Positions 1-8,969 are shown, numbered from the stretch's first letter. The stretch: 64,000 nt of DNA from Granulosicoccus sp045110475 (GCA_045110475.1 JBGCGC010000035.1:1-64000), one strand, 5' to 3'. The notes: a model not told the origin generated them from the sequence alone. Numbers and translations: made by a program.

Positions 1-15
1 CCCGAAGGGCGGCTC

Positions 16-100
16 GTCCAGGGGTCATCCGCGTTGTTGCTCGCTCTCAAGGTATACCCGATACCTTTTCGAGCTCGCGCCTAGCGGCTGACCCCTGGAC
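16..100. repeat. Long inverted repeat with inner hairpin at the window edge
   Basis: The arm at 16-32 (GTCCAGGGGTCATCCGC) is matched by its reverse complement at 84-100 with one mismatch in 17. Inside, 49-55 (AAGGTAT) pairs with 61-67 (ATACCTT) around a 5-nt loop. The 16-nt stretches between outer and inner stems pair only partly. No T-run follows the right arm. It lies 60 bases beyond the stop of the HDOD gene on the minus strand, so it could be that gene's 3' structure, an intergenic repeat family, or part of a feature continuing outside the window. Confidence 0.6.
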
Positions 101-160
101 AAACCGCTGTTTGAAGTGTTTGAAGGTCACACTACACTAGGAGCCAATTGGCACATCTTG

Positions 161-1441
161 TTAGCCAGCTCTTAATAACGACTGTACATTAACCAGCCGT
201 GAACTGGCAGCCCTGAGAATATCTGCAGGTGATGTCAGATCAATACCTGATTGCTGCAGACGTCGGGCCAGCAATAGATTATTGGCGCTCGGAATGGCGC
301 TATGCTCAGAATCCGGCGTTTCTGACTGGATAATGAGTAGTGCTGCTGTCACCAGATCGGTATAGGTTATTTCACCATTGTGAGTCCGGTACCAGTCACG
401 CGACTTGTGCGCAGCATCAACGAATTCCAGCGGATAATCCCAAGCGTTGATCAGCCAGCAACTGACAACCACTCGCAGGTTTTCAATAACGCTCGCAAGG
501 TTTTGATCCTGAACGAAGTGCTCAGGGTAATCGTTGGCATAGGACAGTACAACAAGTTCTCCAATATCAGCCGACAAAGCGACAAGCATGGCAACTTCCG
601 GCTTCAGATGAGGTACTTCCTTTGATAGCACTTGAACAATGGAAGCACATAGTGTTGTTCGGCGCACGTAACGTGTGAGTCGATCCTTGATCACGTCGCA
701 GCTTGGCTTTATCGTATTGGACTGCAAGAGCGCAGCGATACTGCGCTGCGTCTCTTTTACCCCCAAACGAGTAATGGCACCGCGGACACTGGATATCGAT
801 TCATTGGTCGTTGCATCCTTCTTGTTAGCCGCATTGACGATATGCGCAGTGAGGCCTGCATCGCTCTGAATGACATCCGACAGCTCGGGAATTCCGGCAA
901 CATCCTTATAGGAGTGGAGAATCTTTGCGGCTGAATCCGGCGATATCGCCAGTGAAACCGAATGATTTTTCATGGCAGCAACTATCTCATCAAAAACCAG
1001 ATTGTCCAGTTCACTGACCTGGACATCCATGACGCTCACTGCATTCTTTTGCTGTTCCTTTAAAAGGATATCAAGCTGTTCACGACCAAAGCGGACAATC
1101 TTCGCCATCGTGCTGGTCCGCACACTCTGGTAAGCGCCCTTGTCGAGAAACAACGGCTGAAGAGCCTCTGCCGTACGAGCGGCTACCACGCCAACCTCCT
1201 CCTTCCCCGAATACAGGGTAAGCGACCCTTCAACAAGGTACATCAACCAGCGGTGGGAATTTTCAGGTTTTATCTGATCGTTACGTTGCACATGCACCAC
1301 GGTTGCGCTTTTACAGATGGCGACACGGTTGATGGCGTTAAGCTCATTAACAGGGGACACTGCGCCCGCCGAAGCCAGAACCAGTGTGCTGTTTTCATCG
1401 GTTGAAGTTGTCTTCGGTTTTGTATCGCTGTTGAAAGCCAT
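161..1441 (-). CDS. HDOD-domain protein with N-terminal cyclic-nucleotide-binding-like fold
   Basis: 426 residues, no signal peptide or membrane segment, so cytoplasmic. Residues about 40-135 resemble a cNMP-binding beta-barrel (SHRWLMYLVEGSLTLYSG). Residues about 150-350 are an HDOD domain, a metal-free relative of HD phosphohydrolases used in signalling; the stretch IPELSDVIQSDAGLTAHIVN is typical. HDOD proteins usually act as non-catalytic signal transducers for motility, biofilm or stress, often with c-di-GMP. The start ATG at 1441 follows a 125-bp gap from the Ig-like lipoprotein gene, so it probably has its own promoter although it lies in the same direction. The function is not known beyond the domain assignment. 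Confidence 0.8.
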   Translation of the reverse strand: MAFNSDTKPKTTSTDENSTLVLASAGAVSPVNELNAINRVAICKSATVVHVQRNDQIKPENSHRWLMYLVEGSLTLYSGKEEVGVVAARTAEALQPLFLDKGAYQSVRTSTMAKIVRFGREQLDILLKEQQKNAVSVMDVQVSELDNLVFDEIVAAMKNHSVSLAISPDSAAKILHSYKDVAGIPELSDVIQSDAGLTAHIVNAANKKDATTNESISSVRGAITRLGVKETQRSIAALLQSNTIKPSCDVIKDRLTRYVRRTTLCASIVQVLSKEVPHLKPEVAMLVALSADIGELVVLSYANDYPEHFVQDQNLASVIENLRVVVSCWLINAWDYPLEFVDAAHKSRDWYRTHNGEITYTDLVTAALLIIQSETPDSEHSAIPSANNLLLARRLQQSGIDLTSPADILRAASSRLVNVQSLLRAG

Positions 1442-1566
1442 AGTACTTGTATCTTCCCTTAAGCCGCCATGCCTTGCGGCACAACGGACTCCATCTGCCT
1501 ATTTTGTATGACGGCCGGGGTCAACGGAAGTTGAGTCGCACGACCAGTATTTGCTGAGGTTTCGTT

Positions 1567-3624
1567 CTAGTTCGTGTTGGTACAAGCTTCACGCACGATG
1601 TATGTCTGACCCCTCAAGTTCACTTGACCAATAACGTTGGCGTTGACGTTCTGACCGTAAGGGCTCAACGCGTTGTCAGGCGGATTTTCGACATCCAGAA
1701 CTTCTGAGGTTAATAGGGAGAGCCTGGCACGATAGACATCTACCGCCTCAGTGCCAAGAGCCTCGGCACGGGCTATGATCTCAACAGTAGACCAACCGGC
1801 ATTTGTCGCAGGGTAAAGCAATTCGAAAAAACCGGAACCATTTGCATCAGTCCGCAACGAGCCTCCGGATAAGGTTGCGTAATCGCCCTCCACAGCAGCA
1901 AGGGAGGCGGGGTCCTGCGGATCCAGCGAGCCATTGTTATTGATATCCTCACTAGGAAAACTCAGGGTGTCAAGAAAACGATCGCCATCCAGATCTTCTG
2001 TGGGGCATTCAACAACATCCGCGCGATAAACCCAGACTTTTGGCGTAAAAACAAAGTCTTCTCCGATCGCATCGCCAAGCGCCTGCACTTCAGTCAGGTT
2101 TCTGCCAGCATCGTCCTCTAGCTCCATCTGGCCCTTGTAATACGACAGTGGACGTACACTGACACTAACTGTCGCGTTTTCCAAAGGCCTGCCAGCACCA
2201 TCAGCAACCTGTACAACTATCGGCATGGCATACTGAGTAGCCAAGGGCTTAACACTTATCAGATTGGCAGAGCCCAATGTGACGTTCAAGGCTCGTTTGA
2301 ACACGGTCAGTGCCATGCTATCGGTGATATCAAGTCCTTTCACACTGGCATTAACAATGATCTCGTCGGTTTCAGTCGCTCTGTCTCCGGCGGTAAAGGT
2401 CACACTCGCTATACCGGCACTGTTGGTCACAGCAGAGGCTGGATTGAGCTGCCCGCCTTTCAGATCAATCCCGGCGAAACTTACCTCACTGTTCTTTACC
2501 GGGTTTCCCAATTCATCCTGTACCAGCGCTGTTACCGTACTTGTCTCATTGATGTTAACGAAAGAAGATGAAGCATCAATAATGACCGTCTCTGGAGCGG
2601 TGGCAACAAACTCGATATCTATATCGGTTTTAGGGGAACCGCCATCAGCGGCTTCAACAGTGATCTTGGCAGGACCGGCACTGTTGGAACTGACCCTGGC
2701 TGAGGCATAGCCCTCACTGTCTGTCATCGCCGTAACAGGTGTCGACACAATTCCGGCTGTAATCGCAAAATTCAACAACTGATTCGCCACCGGCTGGTTT
2801 TGAGCAATCCACTGAACGCGAACCAGCGAATCGGTGCCTACGATAAGCTCATCGCCATCCTCGATATCACTGAAACTCAACAGATCGTCAACAACCGCAA
2901 AGACATGGGAGGCCGACACGGTATTGTTGAGTGCAGAAAGCTGTACCGTGTCACTTGAGTTCTGGCTGCCGACCAATATCTCTACTCGCCCATCGGCATC
3001 AGTAATCAACTCGCCGGGTGAGATCGGATTTCCAGCAGCCGAGATTACCGCAACAGGGTGGTTGGCAATCGGTTCGCCATTGCCGGCCGTTAATCGGGCG
3101 ACAAGCTCTGCCGAGTCTCCGGCAACGAGGTTGTCAGGGCCTGTTACCTCAAGCGTACTGCCCGATGCCGTGACCTTGACATCTGATTTAAAGTCACCAG
3201 CTGAGACGGTGATCAGAATATCCTGATTCTGAAAATCCTGCGGTAACTTGAGCGTTGCATTAGCCTCACCATTTTCATTGGTCATCGGTGAGATACCCTG
3301 CAACACACCCCCGGTAGAACTGAAGGTGAGTTCAGTTTCCGCAACGGCGTTGTTGTTTGCATCAGTAATCAACGCTGTAATTGTCGCGATATCGGACCCG
3401 CCTGTCGCGATGCTGTTGACGTCACTGATAACCGTCAGTTTCAGTTCGTCCGTTGCATCAGGTGTTCCCAGCCTGGGTATCGAACCATCGCCGCCACTGA
3501 TCAGATCACCGTTGGCATTGAACACCGGTTGACCGCTACCTGATCCTTCTTCTGAACGTGCGCCACAGGCGCTAACGAGCAGAGAGCTGACAACCAGGAG
3601 CGCAACAAGATGCGTGTTTTTCAT
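1567..3624 (-). CDS. Lipoprotein with tandem bacterial Ig-like (Big_1, invasin-type) domains
   Basis: About 685 residues from the ATG at 3624. An ATG-less extension to 3648 is possible, but MKNTHLV begins a perfect lipoprotein signal with lipobox LVSAC. After the Cys comes a Ser/Gly-rich linker, then about five repeats of roughly 95 residues with the Big_1 pattern (for example DANNNAVAETELTFSSTGG, NGEANATLKL, DELGNPVKNSEVSF). Residues near 565-590 are Asp/Asn-rich (DLDGDRFLD, DINNNGSLDPQDP) and resemble EF-hand or dockerin-type calcium loops. Big_1 stalks usually extend from the outer membrane. The gene follows the small outer-membrane barrel gene by 33 bp, so the two are probably cotranscribed and act together at the surface. 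Substrate or partner is unknown. Confidence 0.8.
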   Translation of the reverse strand: MKNTHLVALLVVSSLLVSACGARSEEGSGSGQPVFNANGDLISGGDGSIPRLGTPDATDELKLTVISDVNSIATGGSDIATITALITDANNNAVAETELTFSSTGGVLQGISPMTNENGEANATLKLPQDFQNQDILITVSAGDFKSDVKVTASGSTLEVTGPDNLVAGDSAELVARLTAGNGEPIANHPVAVISAAGNPISPGELITDADGRVEILVGSQNSSDTVQLSALNNTVSASHVFAVVDDLLSFSDIEDGDELIVGTDSLVRVQWIAQNQPVANQLLNFAITAGIVSTPVTAMTDSEGYASARVSSNSAGPAKITVEAADGGSPKTDIDIEFVATAPETVIIDASSSFVNINETSTVTALVQDELGNPVKNSEVSFAGIDLKGGQLNPASAVTNSAGIASVTFTAGDRATETDEIIVNASVKGLDITDSMALTVFKRALNVTLGSANLISVKPLATQYAMPIVVQVADGAGRPLENATVSVSVRPLSYYKGQMELEDDAGRNLTEVQALGDAIGEDFVFTPKVWVYRADVVECPTEDLDGDRFLDTLSFPSEDINNNGSLDPQDPASLAAVEGDYATLSGGSLRTDANGSGFFELLYPATNAGWSTVEIIARAEALGTEAVDVYRARLSLLTSEVLDVENPPDNALSPYGQNVNANVIGQVNLRGQTYIVREACTNTN

Positions 3625-3657
3625 GATTTTTTTACCTGTAACTCGCATGTCAGTCTC

Positions 3658-4167
3658 CTAGCGAAAGCCACCAAAGTAGTATTGAAAGCCAATCGTGGCA
3701 GTGCTGAAGGCCCCGTCATCGATATCAAGAAAATTGAAGTTCAAAGCAGTTGTCTCGTTACCAAACAGGTTGATACCGAACCCCAGGACATTGCCGGCAT
3801 CACTGTTGTTAAAGTCAGAGTCGATGTCCAGACGAGACTGGCCACCCACTATGTAGATCCCTGCCCGATCCCAGCGATAGCCAAGTCGCAGCAGTGCTGC
3901 CTGATAGGTCACCAGCGGCTCACTTAAAATGCTGCCTGTCTGGTCGGAACCTGCACCCACAGCAATCTCAACTCCGACAAAATCAGCCAACTGAAGTCCC
4001 ACAACCGCTGACACGGTACCCAGGCTCTTGTCCTCGCCGTTGGCGATATCCACACTTCCATCCGTAAAGCCTGCTCCGTAGTAGAGCTTTGCGATACCAC
4101 CCTGCGCATGCGCGCTTCCAACCGTAAGACCCAGGCTTAGCAGTAAACAGCCAAGTATTTTTTTCAT
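3658..4167 (-). CDS. Small outer-membrane beta-barrel protein
   Basis: 169 residues from the ATG at 4167. This start has GGAG nine bases upstream; the ATG at 4176 would touch that Shine-Dalgarno and is less likely. The signal peptide MKKILGCLLLSLGLTVGSAHA ends in an AHA cleavage site. The mature protein shows alternating hydrophobic and polar strands (KLYYGAGF, SAVVGLQLADFVGVEIAVG, AALLRLGYRWDRAGIYIVGG) and ends in an aromatic strand (TATIGFQYYFGGFR), which fits an eight-stranded OmpA/OmpX-like porin-family barrel. It is the first gene of a probable operon with the Ig-like lipoprotein. No ligand can be inferred. Confidence 0.72.
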   Translation of the reverse strand: MKKILGCLLLSLGLTVGSAHAQGGIAKLYYGAGFTDGSVDIANGEDKSLGTVSAVVGLQLADFVGVEIAVGAGSDQTGSILSEPLVTYQAALLRLGYRWDRAGIYIVGGQSRLDIDSDFNNSDAGNVLGFGINLFGNETTALNFNFLDIDDGAFSTATIGFQYYFGGFR

Positions 4168-4362
4168 CAGACCCATCTCCGTTATGACTGCGGAATTGAT
4201 ACCCGCGGCGTCAGCGCTTTGCTAGTTGCCCATGACAATGGCAGTACATCGACACCTGTCAGGCGCCTCTGCCTCGATATGTGGAGATGTCGGCCATAAA
4301 AGTCGATTCCTTAGCAATTTGCGCAAGCAGTTGTTCGACTGGGTATGATATGAAGGTTATCT

Positions 4363-4941
4363 ATGAAACCGTCCGCTCGTGTGAAAACCTATACATCTTC
4401 AGTCACTGCAGCCAACGCCCTTCACTCTGCCAGTCTTTGTGTGTGGCAAAGCCGGTTCGCCATCTCACTGGTTTTATTGATCAGCGTGTTACTACCCGGC
4501 TGTAACATGCACCCATCGCTTTCCGATGAGGTCAGAAATCTAACCCTGAAGACGCTGACAGGGCAGGACGTTGTTCTTGCGGAGGCCTCAGGGCCGATGC
4601 TGGTCAGCTTCTGGGCAACGGACTGTGCCATCTGCGTGCACGAAATGCCTGAGATGGTTGCGCTGTACGATAATTACCGTGCCAAAGGATTCGAGCTGGT
4701 GGCAGTAGCCATGCCTTATGACCCTCCCAACAGGGTTCTGGAAATGGCCGAACAGGAACAATGGCCGTTTCCCGTAGCTCTGGATATCAATGGCGAGGCT
4801 GTGGACGCCTTTGCTACCGTGAAAGGCACACCCACCAACTATCTAATCGACAAGAATGGTCGACTGATCAAACGTTATGTGGGCGCTGTACCCTTCGATG
4901 ATCTCCAATCACGTCTCGACTCGCTACTTGGCTTAAGCTGA
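4363..4941 (+). CDS. TlpA/ResA-like thioredoxin-fold lipoprotein
   Basis: 192 residues. The N-terminus has a hydrophobic segment (ISLVLLISVLLPGC) ending in a lipobox-like LPGC at about residue 47, so it is probably a periplasm-facing lipoprotein. The thioredoxin fold carries the redox motif CAIC within SFWATDCAICVHEMP and the cis-Pro segment KGTPTNYLIDKNG. TlpA/ResA-type proteins reduce periplasmic disulfides, often for cytochrome c or copper-centre maturation. It ends four bases before hemJ and the two genes are surely cotranscribed, which suggests a link to heme or respiratory-complex assembly (inference). A start further downstream is possible because about 25 residues precede the hydrophobic core. 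Confidence 0.82.
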   Translation: MKPSARVKTYTSSVTAANALHSASLCVWQSRFAISLVLLISVLLPGCNMHPSLSDEVRNLTLKTLTGQDVVLAEASGPMLVSFWATDCAICVHEMPEMVALYDNYRAKGFELVAVAMPYDPPNRVLEMAEQEQWPFPVALDINGEAVDAFATVKGTPTNYLIDKNGRLIKRYVGAVPFDDLQSRLDSLLGLS

Positions 4942-4945
4942 CAAT

Positions 4946-5374
4946 ATGCTCTGGATTAAAGCATTACACGTTATATTCATGGTGACATGGTTTGCCGGTC
5001 TGTTTTATCTGCCGCGCATTTTTGTCTACCACTCGTCGATGGATGCCAGCAACACCGAACAGAACGAAACGTTCAAGGTCATGGAGCGAAAATTACTGGC
5101 TATTACCAATATCGGTGCGTTGTTAACACTCGGTTTTGGAATTCTGTTGCTGATCATCTGGTTACCCGGGTTAATCACCTTTACCTGGATGAAAATAAAA
5201 TTACTGCTGGTACTCGGGCTACTTGCCTACCATTTTTACTGCGCTAGACTTGTCAGGGTCTTTCGCGATGATGCCAACACCCGATCGCATGTCTGGTATC
5301 GCTGGTTCAACGAAGTCCCGGTGGCGGGGCTCTTTGGGATCGTCGTCATGGTAATTGTGAGGCCCTTTGGCTGA
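4946..5374 (+). CDS. hemJ: HemJ protoporphyrinogen IX oxidase
   Basis: 142 residues with four predicted transmembrane helices. The N-terminus (MLWIKALHVIFMVTWFAGLF followed by YLPRIFVYH) is the family signature, including the conserved His in the first helix. HemJ oxidises protoporphyrinogen IX to protoporphyrin IX in the inner membrane, the step before ferrochelatase; the matching hemH lies 32 kb away at 37207. It starts four bases after the TlpA-like gene. Length and motifs match the family (UPF0093). Confidence 0.9.
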   Translation: MLWIKALHVIFMVTWFAGLFYLPRIFVYHSSMDASNTEQNETFKVMERKLLAITNIGALLTLGFGILLLIIWLPGLITFTWMKIKLLLVLGLLAYHFYCARLVRVFRDDANTRSHVWYRWFNEVPVAGLFGIVVMVIVRPFG

Positions 5375-5504
5375 ATGGGCTGTCAACCTGACCCATCACA
5401 ACACCAGAACCCTCAGCGTACGCGTGTACACGTGCGCACACAAATTTTCCCTGAAAACCAGACGCTGCCCCATCGCCGCGACATGACTCAAGGCGGTAGC
5501 CTCA

Positions 5505-6401
5505 TTGATAGATAATCCCTGGATTGCGTTTACCGTACTGGCAGCACTCATGCAGGCGGTACGTACTGCCGGGCAAAAGCAGCTGGCAAACAACGTAACG
5601 GCTATGAGTAGCACGTTGATCCGGTATGTATTTGGCCTGCCGTTTACCGTGCTCTACCTGTTCACTGTCTGTCAGCTTCAAACCGGCACTCTGTTTTACA
5701 ATGCCCTCACAGAGGTACGGTTTGTACTGTTTGCATCGGCAGCAGGTGTTGCGCAGATCGTGGCAACTTTTCTGCTGATAAAGGCCTTCAGCTACCGAAA
5801 CTTTACAGTGGGTACCAGCTTTGCAAAAACCGAAGCCGTACAAACTGCGGTGCTGGGTACACTGGTTTTTGGATCCAGCTTATCTGCAACAGGCTGGCTT
5901 GCCGTTGCCATTGGTTTTCTGGGCGTGTTTGTTATCAGTGCGCCGTCTGCCAACCAGAGATGGGAGCCTGCGGCAGTTCTCTTCGGGACGCTCTCAGGCA
6001 CCGCTTTCAGCGTCACATCACTGTGCCTGAGAGAGGCCAGCCTCAGCCTGCAATTGCCGGTTTTACAAAGTGCCGCCATCACGCTCGTCTTCATGGTGAG
6101 CTTGCAATCATGCCTGTGCCTTGCTTACACACTCATGCGTGAGCCCGGTCAGTTTACCGCCATCCGGCGACGCTGGCGTTTGAGTTATTTTGTGGGCCTG
6201 ACAAGCGCTGCAGGCTCAGTTGGCTGGTTTACTGCCATGACGTATCAAAATCCGGCGCTGGTTAAGTCGCTGGGGCAGATAGAGATCCTATTCACGCTGT
6301 GTCTGACAACCTTGTTCTTCAAGGAGAAGGTGACGCTGCGTGAGCTACTCGGCGTAAGCGCCATTATTGGTAGCGTTGTGTTGATTGTCTGGCATCACTA
6401 G
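5505..6401 (+). CDS. EamA/DMT-family transporter
   Basis: 298 residues from a TTG start at 5505. No in-frame ATG lies upstream, and the first helix begins at residue 5, so a later start would cut into it. About ten hydrophobic helices are arranged as two EamA repeats (first half ending near FLGVFVISAP, second near KEKVTLRELLGVSAIIGSVVLIVW). Members of the drug/metabolite transporter superfamily export amino acids, nucleobases or other small metabolites; the substrate cannot be told from sequence. It is convergent with rppH, 42 bp apart. Confidence 0.8.
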   Translation: MIDNPWIAFTVLAALMQAVRTAGQKQLANNVTAMSSTLIRYVFGLPFTVLYLFTVCQLQTGTLFYNALTEVRFVLFASAAGVAQIVATFLLIKAFSYRNFTVGTSFAKTEAVQTAVLGTLVFGSSLSATGWLAVAIGFLGVFVISAPSANQRWEPAAVLFGTLSGTAFSVTSLCLREASLSLQLPVLQSAAITLVFMVSLQSCLCLAYTLMREPGQFTAIRRRWRLSYFVGLTSAAGSVGWFTAMTYQNPALVKSLGQIEILFTLCLTTLFFKEKVTLRELLGVSAIIGSVVLIVWHH

Positions 6402-6443
6402 CTTGTAATGCGTGTAAAAGCCTATCAAGCAATAGTACGCAGG

Positions 6444-6920
6444 CTAACTACCCACCAGCAGCGGCTCAAGTTCGGCAAGCGCGCGCTTATACACCTTACG
6501 CTTGAAGAATATGACTCGTCGAGAAGGCTCCCAGTAATCAACCCAACGCCAGTGATCAAACTCCGGTTTGGGGCTGTTGGCCAGATCGACCGATTCTTCG
6601 TTACCCAGCATGCGCAGCATATACCAGATCTGTTTCTGACCGATACACAGCGGGATCTGGTTCTTGCGCACATAACGCTTGGGCAATCGGTACCGAAGCC
6701 ACTCGCGAGTACAACCTAATACATCAACATCATCCGGATTCAAGCCAGTTTCTTCCTTGAGCTCACGATACATCGCTTGCTCTGGCGATTCTGACGTGTC
6801 AATGCCTCCCTGCGGAAACTGCCATGCGTCCTGTCCGATACGTCTTGCCCAGAAGACCTGGCCTTCTGTATTACTAAGGATGATGCCGACATTGGCTCTG
6901 TAGCCATCATTGTCAATCAT
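6444..6920 (-). CDS. rppH: RNA pyrophosphohydrolase RppH (Nudix)
   Basis: 158 residues from the third in-frame ATG at 6920. This start (MIDNDGYRANVGIIL) aligns with the known RppH N-terminus, whereas 6935 adds five unrelated residues. The Nudix box runs from GGIDTSESP to ELKEETGL with the expected G, E and REXXEE spacing. QFPQGGID and the terminal FKRKVYKRAL segment are typical. RppH removes pyrophosphate from the 5' end of mRNA and opens it to RNase E decay. It is transcribed alone; its upstream region is the 190 bp before dcd's stop. Confidence 0.93.
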   Translation of the reverse strand: MIDNDGYRANVGIILSNTEGQVFWARRIGQDAWQFPQGGIDTSESPEQAMYRELKEETGLNPDDVDVLGCTREWLRYRLPKRYVRKNQIPLCIGQKQIWYMLRMLGNEESVDLANSPKPEFDHWRWVDYWEPSRRVIFFKRKVYKRALAELEPLLVGS

Positions 6921-7110
6921 GTCGGAATCCATCATTCATTTCTCATACCTGATTCTTCCAAAAAAAACCGGGCTATGCAAACTCCAATGTGAAACTGATC
7001 CTGTTTTCGACAATCTTGATGGTGTCTCAGCGAGATGTCTTCTGATCTTCTGAAAAAAACAGGACCCATCAGCGGGATATTCAGCAACGACAGATGTCCA
7101 TGACACCTGA

Positions 7111-7680
7111 TCATGTGCGTGGAAGCGTAACGCCACGCTGGCCCTGGTACTTGCCACCGCGATCTGCATAGGAGGTTTCGCAAATCTCGTCACTTTCAAA
7201 AAACAACATCTGCGCCACCCCTTCATTGGCGTAGATCTTCGCAGGCAGCGGCGTGGTGTTAGAAAATTCCAGCGTCACATGGCCTTCCCACTCAGGCTCC
7301 AGAGGCGTTACATTTACGATGATGCCGCAGCGTGCATAAGTGCTTTTTCCAAGGCAGACCGTCAGGACACTGCGCGGTATGCGGAAGTACTCCACCGTGC
7401 GCGCCAGCGCAAATGAGTTAGGCGGAATGATGCAAACATCGGATTTCAGATCAACGAAGCTGGCCGGATCGAAGGCCTTGGGATCAACAATCGCGTGGTT
7501 GATGTTTGTGAATATCTTGAATTCATCAGCGCAGCGCACGTCGTATCCATAGCTGGACGTACCGTAGGAGACAATCTTCTGGTTGTCGCTATCCATACGC
7601 ACCTGACCAGCCTCGTACGGCTCGATCATGCCGTGCTCTTCAGACATGCGGCGGATCCATTTGTCGGATTTGATGGCCAT
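7111..7680 (-). CDS. dcd: dCTP deaminase
   Basis: 189 residues from the ATG at 7680 (MAIKSDKWIRRMSEEHGMIE). The reading frame stays open upstream to 7992, but that part lies inside apbC and is not related to the family. The core contains SYGTSSYGYDVRC, the CIIPPNSFALARTVEYF segment, GKSTYARCGIIVNVTPLEP and the terminal GGKYQGQRGVTLP. The enzyme deaminates dCTP to dUTP, feeding dTTP synthesis. It starts 13 bp after the apbC stop, so the two form an operon. Confidence 0.94.
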   Translation of the reverse strand: MAIKSDKWIRRMSEEHGMIEPYEAGQVRMDSDNQKIVSYGTSSYGYDVRCADEFKIFTNINHAIVDPKAFDPASFVDLKSDVCIIPPNSFALARTVEYFRIPRSVLTVCLGKSTYARCGIIVNVTPLEPEWEGHVTLEFSNTTPLPAKIYANEGVAQMLFFESDEICETSYADRGGKYQGQRGVTLPRT

Positions 7681-7693
7681 AGTGAAGAGAGTC

Positions 7694-8785
7694 TCAGGTA
7701 TTCTGGATGACAATATTCGGAAACTTCGATGAATAATCCTTGGCCTGAGTGGACAGACGAGCAGCCGCGCGGCGCGCAACCTCTCGATAGATGTCTGCCG
7801 TCCGGCCGTTGGGCTCAGAGACAACTGTGGGCTTACCGGTATCCGCCTGAAGCCTGATATTGAGTTCCAGAGGCAAACAGCCCAGCAAATCGATGCCAGC
7901 TTCCGAAGCCATCGTCTGACCGCCGCCCTGACCGAAAATATGTTCCTCGTGTCCACATTCGCTACAGATATGGGTAGACATGTTCTCAACAATTCCCAGA
8001 ATGGGCACTTCGACCTTTTCGAACATCTTCAGGCCCTTGCGGGCATCGAGCAAGGCAATATCCTGAGGCGTGGTGACAATAACAGCGCCACTAACTGGCA
8101 CTTTTTGCGCAAGCGTCAGTTGTGTGTCCCCCGTACCGGGCGGTAAATCGATGATCAGGTAATCCAGATCCCGCCATTTTGTATCGTTAAGCAGTTGCTC
8201 CAGCGCCTGCGTGACCATGGGCCCACGCCAGATCATGGGCGTTTCCTCGTCAATCAGAAATCCGATGGACATGGTCTGCACACCGTAATTTTCCATCGGC
8301 TCCAGACTCTTGCCATCGATGGATTCAGGTTGTCCCGACAGCCCCATCATGCGCGGTTGACTGGGACCGTAGATATCCGCATCCAACAGGCCGACTGTGG
8401 CACCCTCCGAGGCCAGCGCAAGCGCCAGGTTTACGGAAGTGGTGGATTTTCCCACGCCACCCTTGCCCGAGGCAATGGCGATAATGTTCTTGACGTTCTC
8501 AAGCCGCTTGACGCCATGCTGAACTGAATGCGCAATGATTTTGTGTGACACGGTAACGGTCGCGTTGCTTACCCCGGCATGCGCCGCCAGAGATTCGCTC
8601 ACCATATTCTTGAGGGTCGCCGCCCAACGCTCACAGGGATAACTCATGACCAGATCGATACTGACCGAATCACCCTCTATCTGTATGTCCTTGACCGCTT
8701 TTGACGCCATCAAGGACTGTTCAAAATGCGGGTCTATCACCTGTTGCAGGGCTGATTCGATTTTTTCGCGTGAAACTTCAGACAT
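7694..8785 (-). CDS. apbC: Mrp/ApbC-family iron-sulfur cluster carrier ATPase
   Basis: 363 residues. An N-terminal MIP18/DUF59-like domain (about 1-90) is followed by a P-loop NTPase with the deviant Walker A GKGGVGKSTTSVNLA, Walker A' DADIYGPSQPRM and DLPPGTGDTQLTL. The cluster-binding pair CSECGHEE sits near residue 272, as in ApbC. These proteins bind and hand over Fe-S clusters in the cytoplasm. That suits the divergently placed metG-rnf operon, whose RnfB and RnfC are cluster-rich. It leads the apbC-dcd operon. Confidence 0.93.
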   Translation of the reverse strand: MSEVSREKIESALQQVIDPHFEQSLMASKAVKDIQIEGDSVSIDLVMSYPCERWAATLKNMVSESLAAHAGVSNATVTVSHKIIAHSVQHGVKRLENVKNIIAIASGKGGVGKSTTSVNLALALASEGATVGLLDADIYGPSQPRMMGLSGQPESIDGKSLEPMENYGVQTMSIGFLIDEETPMIWRGPMVTQALEQLLNDTKWRDLDYLIIDLPPGTGDTQLTLAQKVPVSGAVIVTTPQDIALLDARKGLKMFEKVEVPILGIVENMSTHICSECGHEEHIFGQGGGQTMASEAGIDLLGCLPLELNIRLQADTGKPTVVSEPNGRTADIYREVARRAAARLSTQAKDYSSKFPNIVIQNT

Positions 8786-8835
8786 CCGACGACAAGACTC
8801 CCACTGAATAGTTGGACTGTTAGACTAGGGCCAGA

Positions 8836-8856
8836 GGTTTTCCATGATCGAAAACC
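8836..8856. promoter_or_regulatory. Hairpin in the apbC/metG divergent intergenic region
   Basis: GGTTTTC at 8836-8842 pairs with GAAAACC at 8850-8856 around a 7-nt loop. It lies about 50 bp upstream of the apbC ATG and could be an operator or leader structure. No function is shown. Confidence 0.3.
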
Positions 8857-8955
8857 GGCGTAACGGCAGACTATACACGTAGCGGTAGTACTCCCGCGAC
8901 CCCTGTCATGGTCTGATCGGTTCCGGTGTTGTCATGAGAAATCCCTGATAGGCGA

Positions 8956-8969
8956 TGCATCGCGATGCA
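8956..8969. promoter_or_regulatory. 14-bp perfect palindrome upstream of metG
   Basis: TGCATCGCGATGCA is perfectly self-complementary, lies 52 bases before the metG start and overlaps two direct copies of GCGATGC. It could be a repressor site for the metG-rnf operon, or chance. Confidence 0.3.

Noticed and set aside
6980..7075. TCCTGTTTT/AAAACAGGA inverted repeat upstream of rppH
   Set aside because: The arms are about 50 bases apart with no further pairing, so it is probably chance.
7111..7992. 293-residue version of dCTP deaminase
   Set aside because: The extra N-terminal 104 residues are read from apbC sequence in another frame; the family starts at MAIKSDKW (7680).
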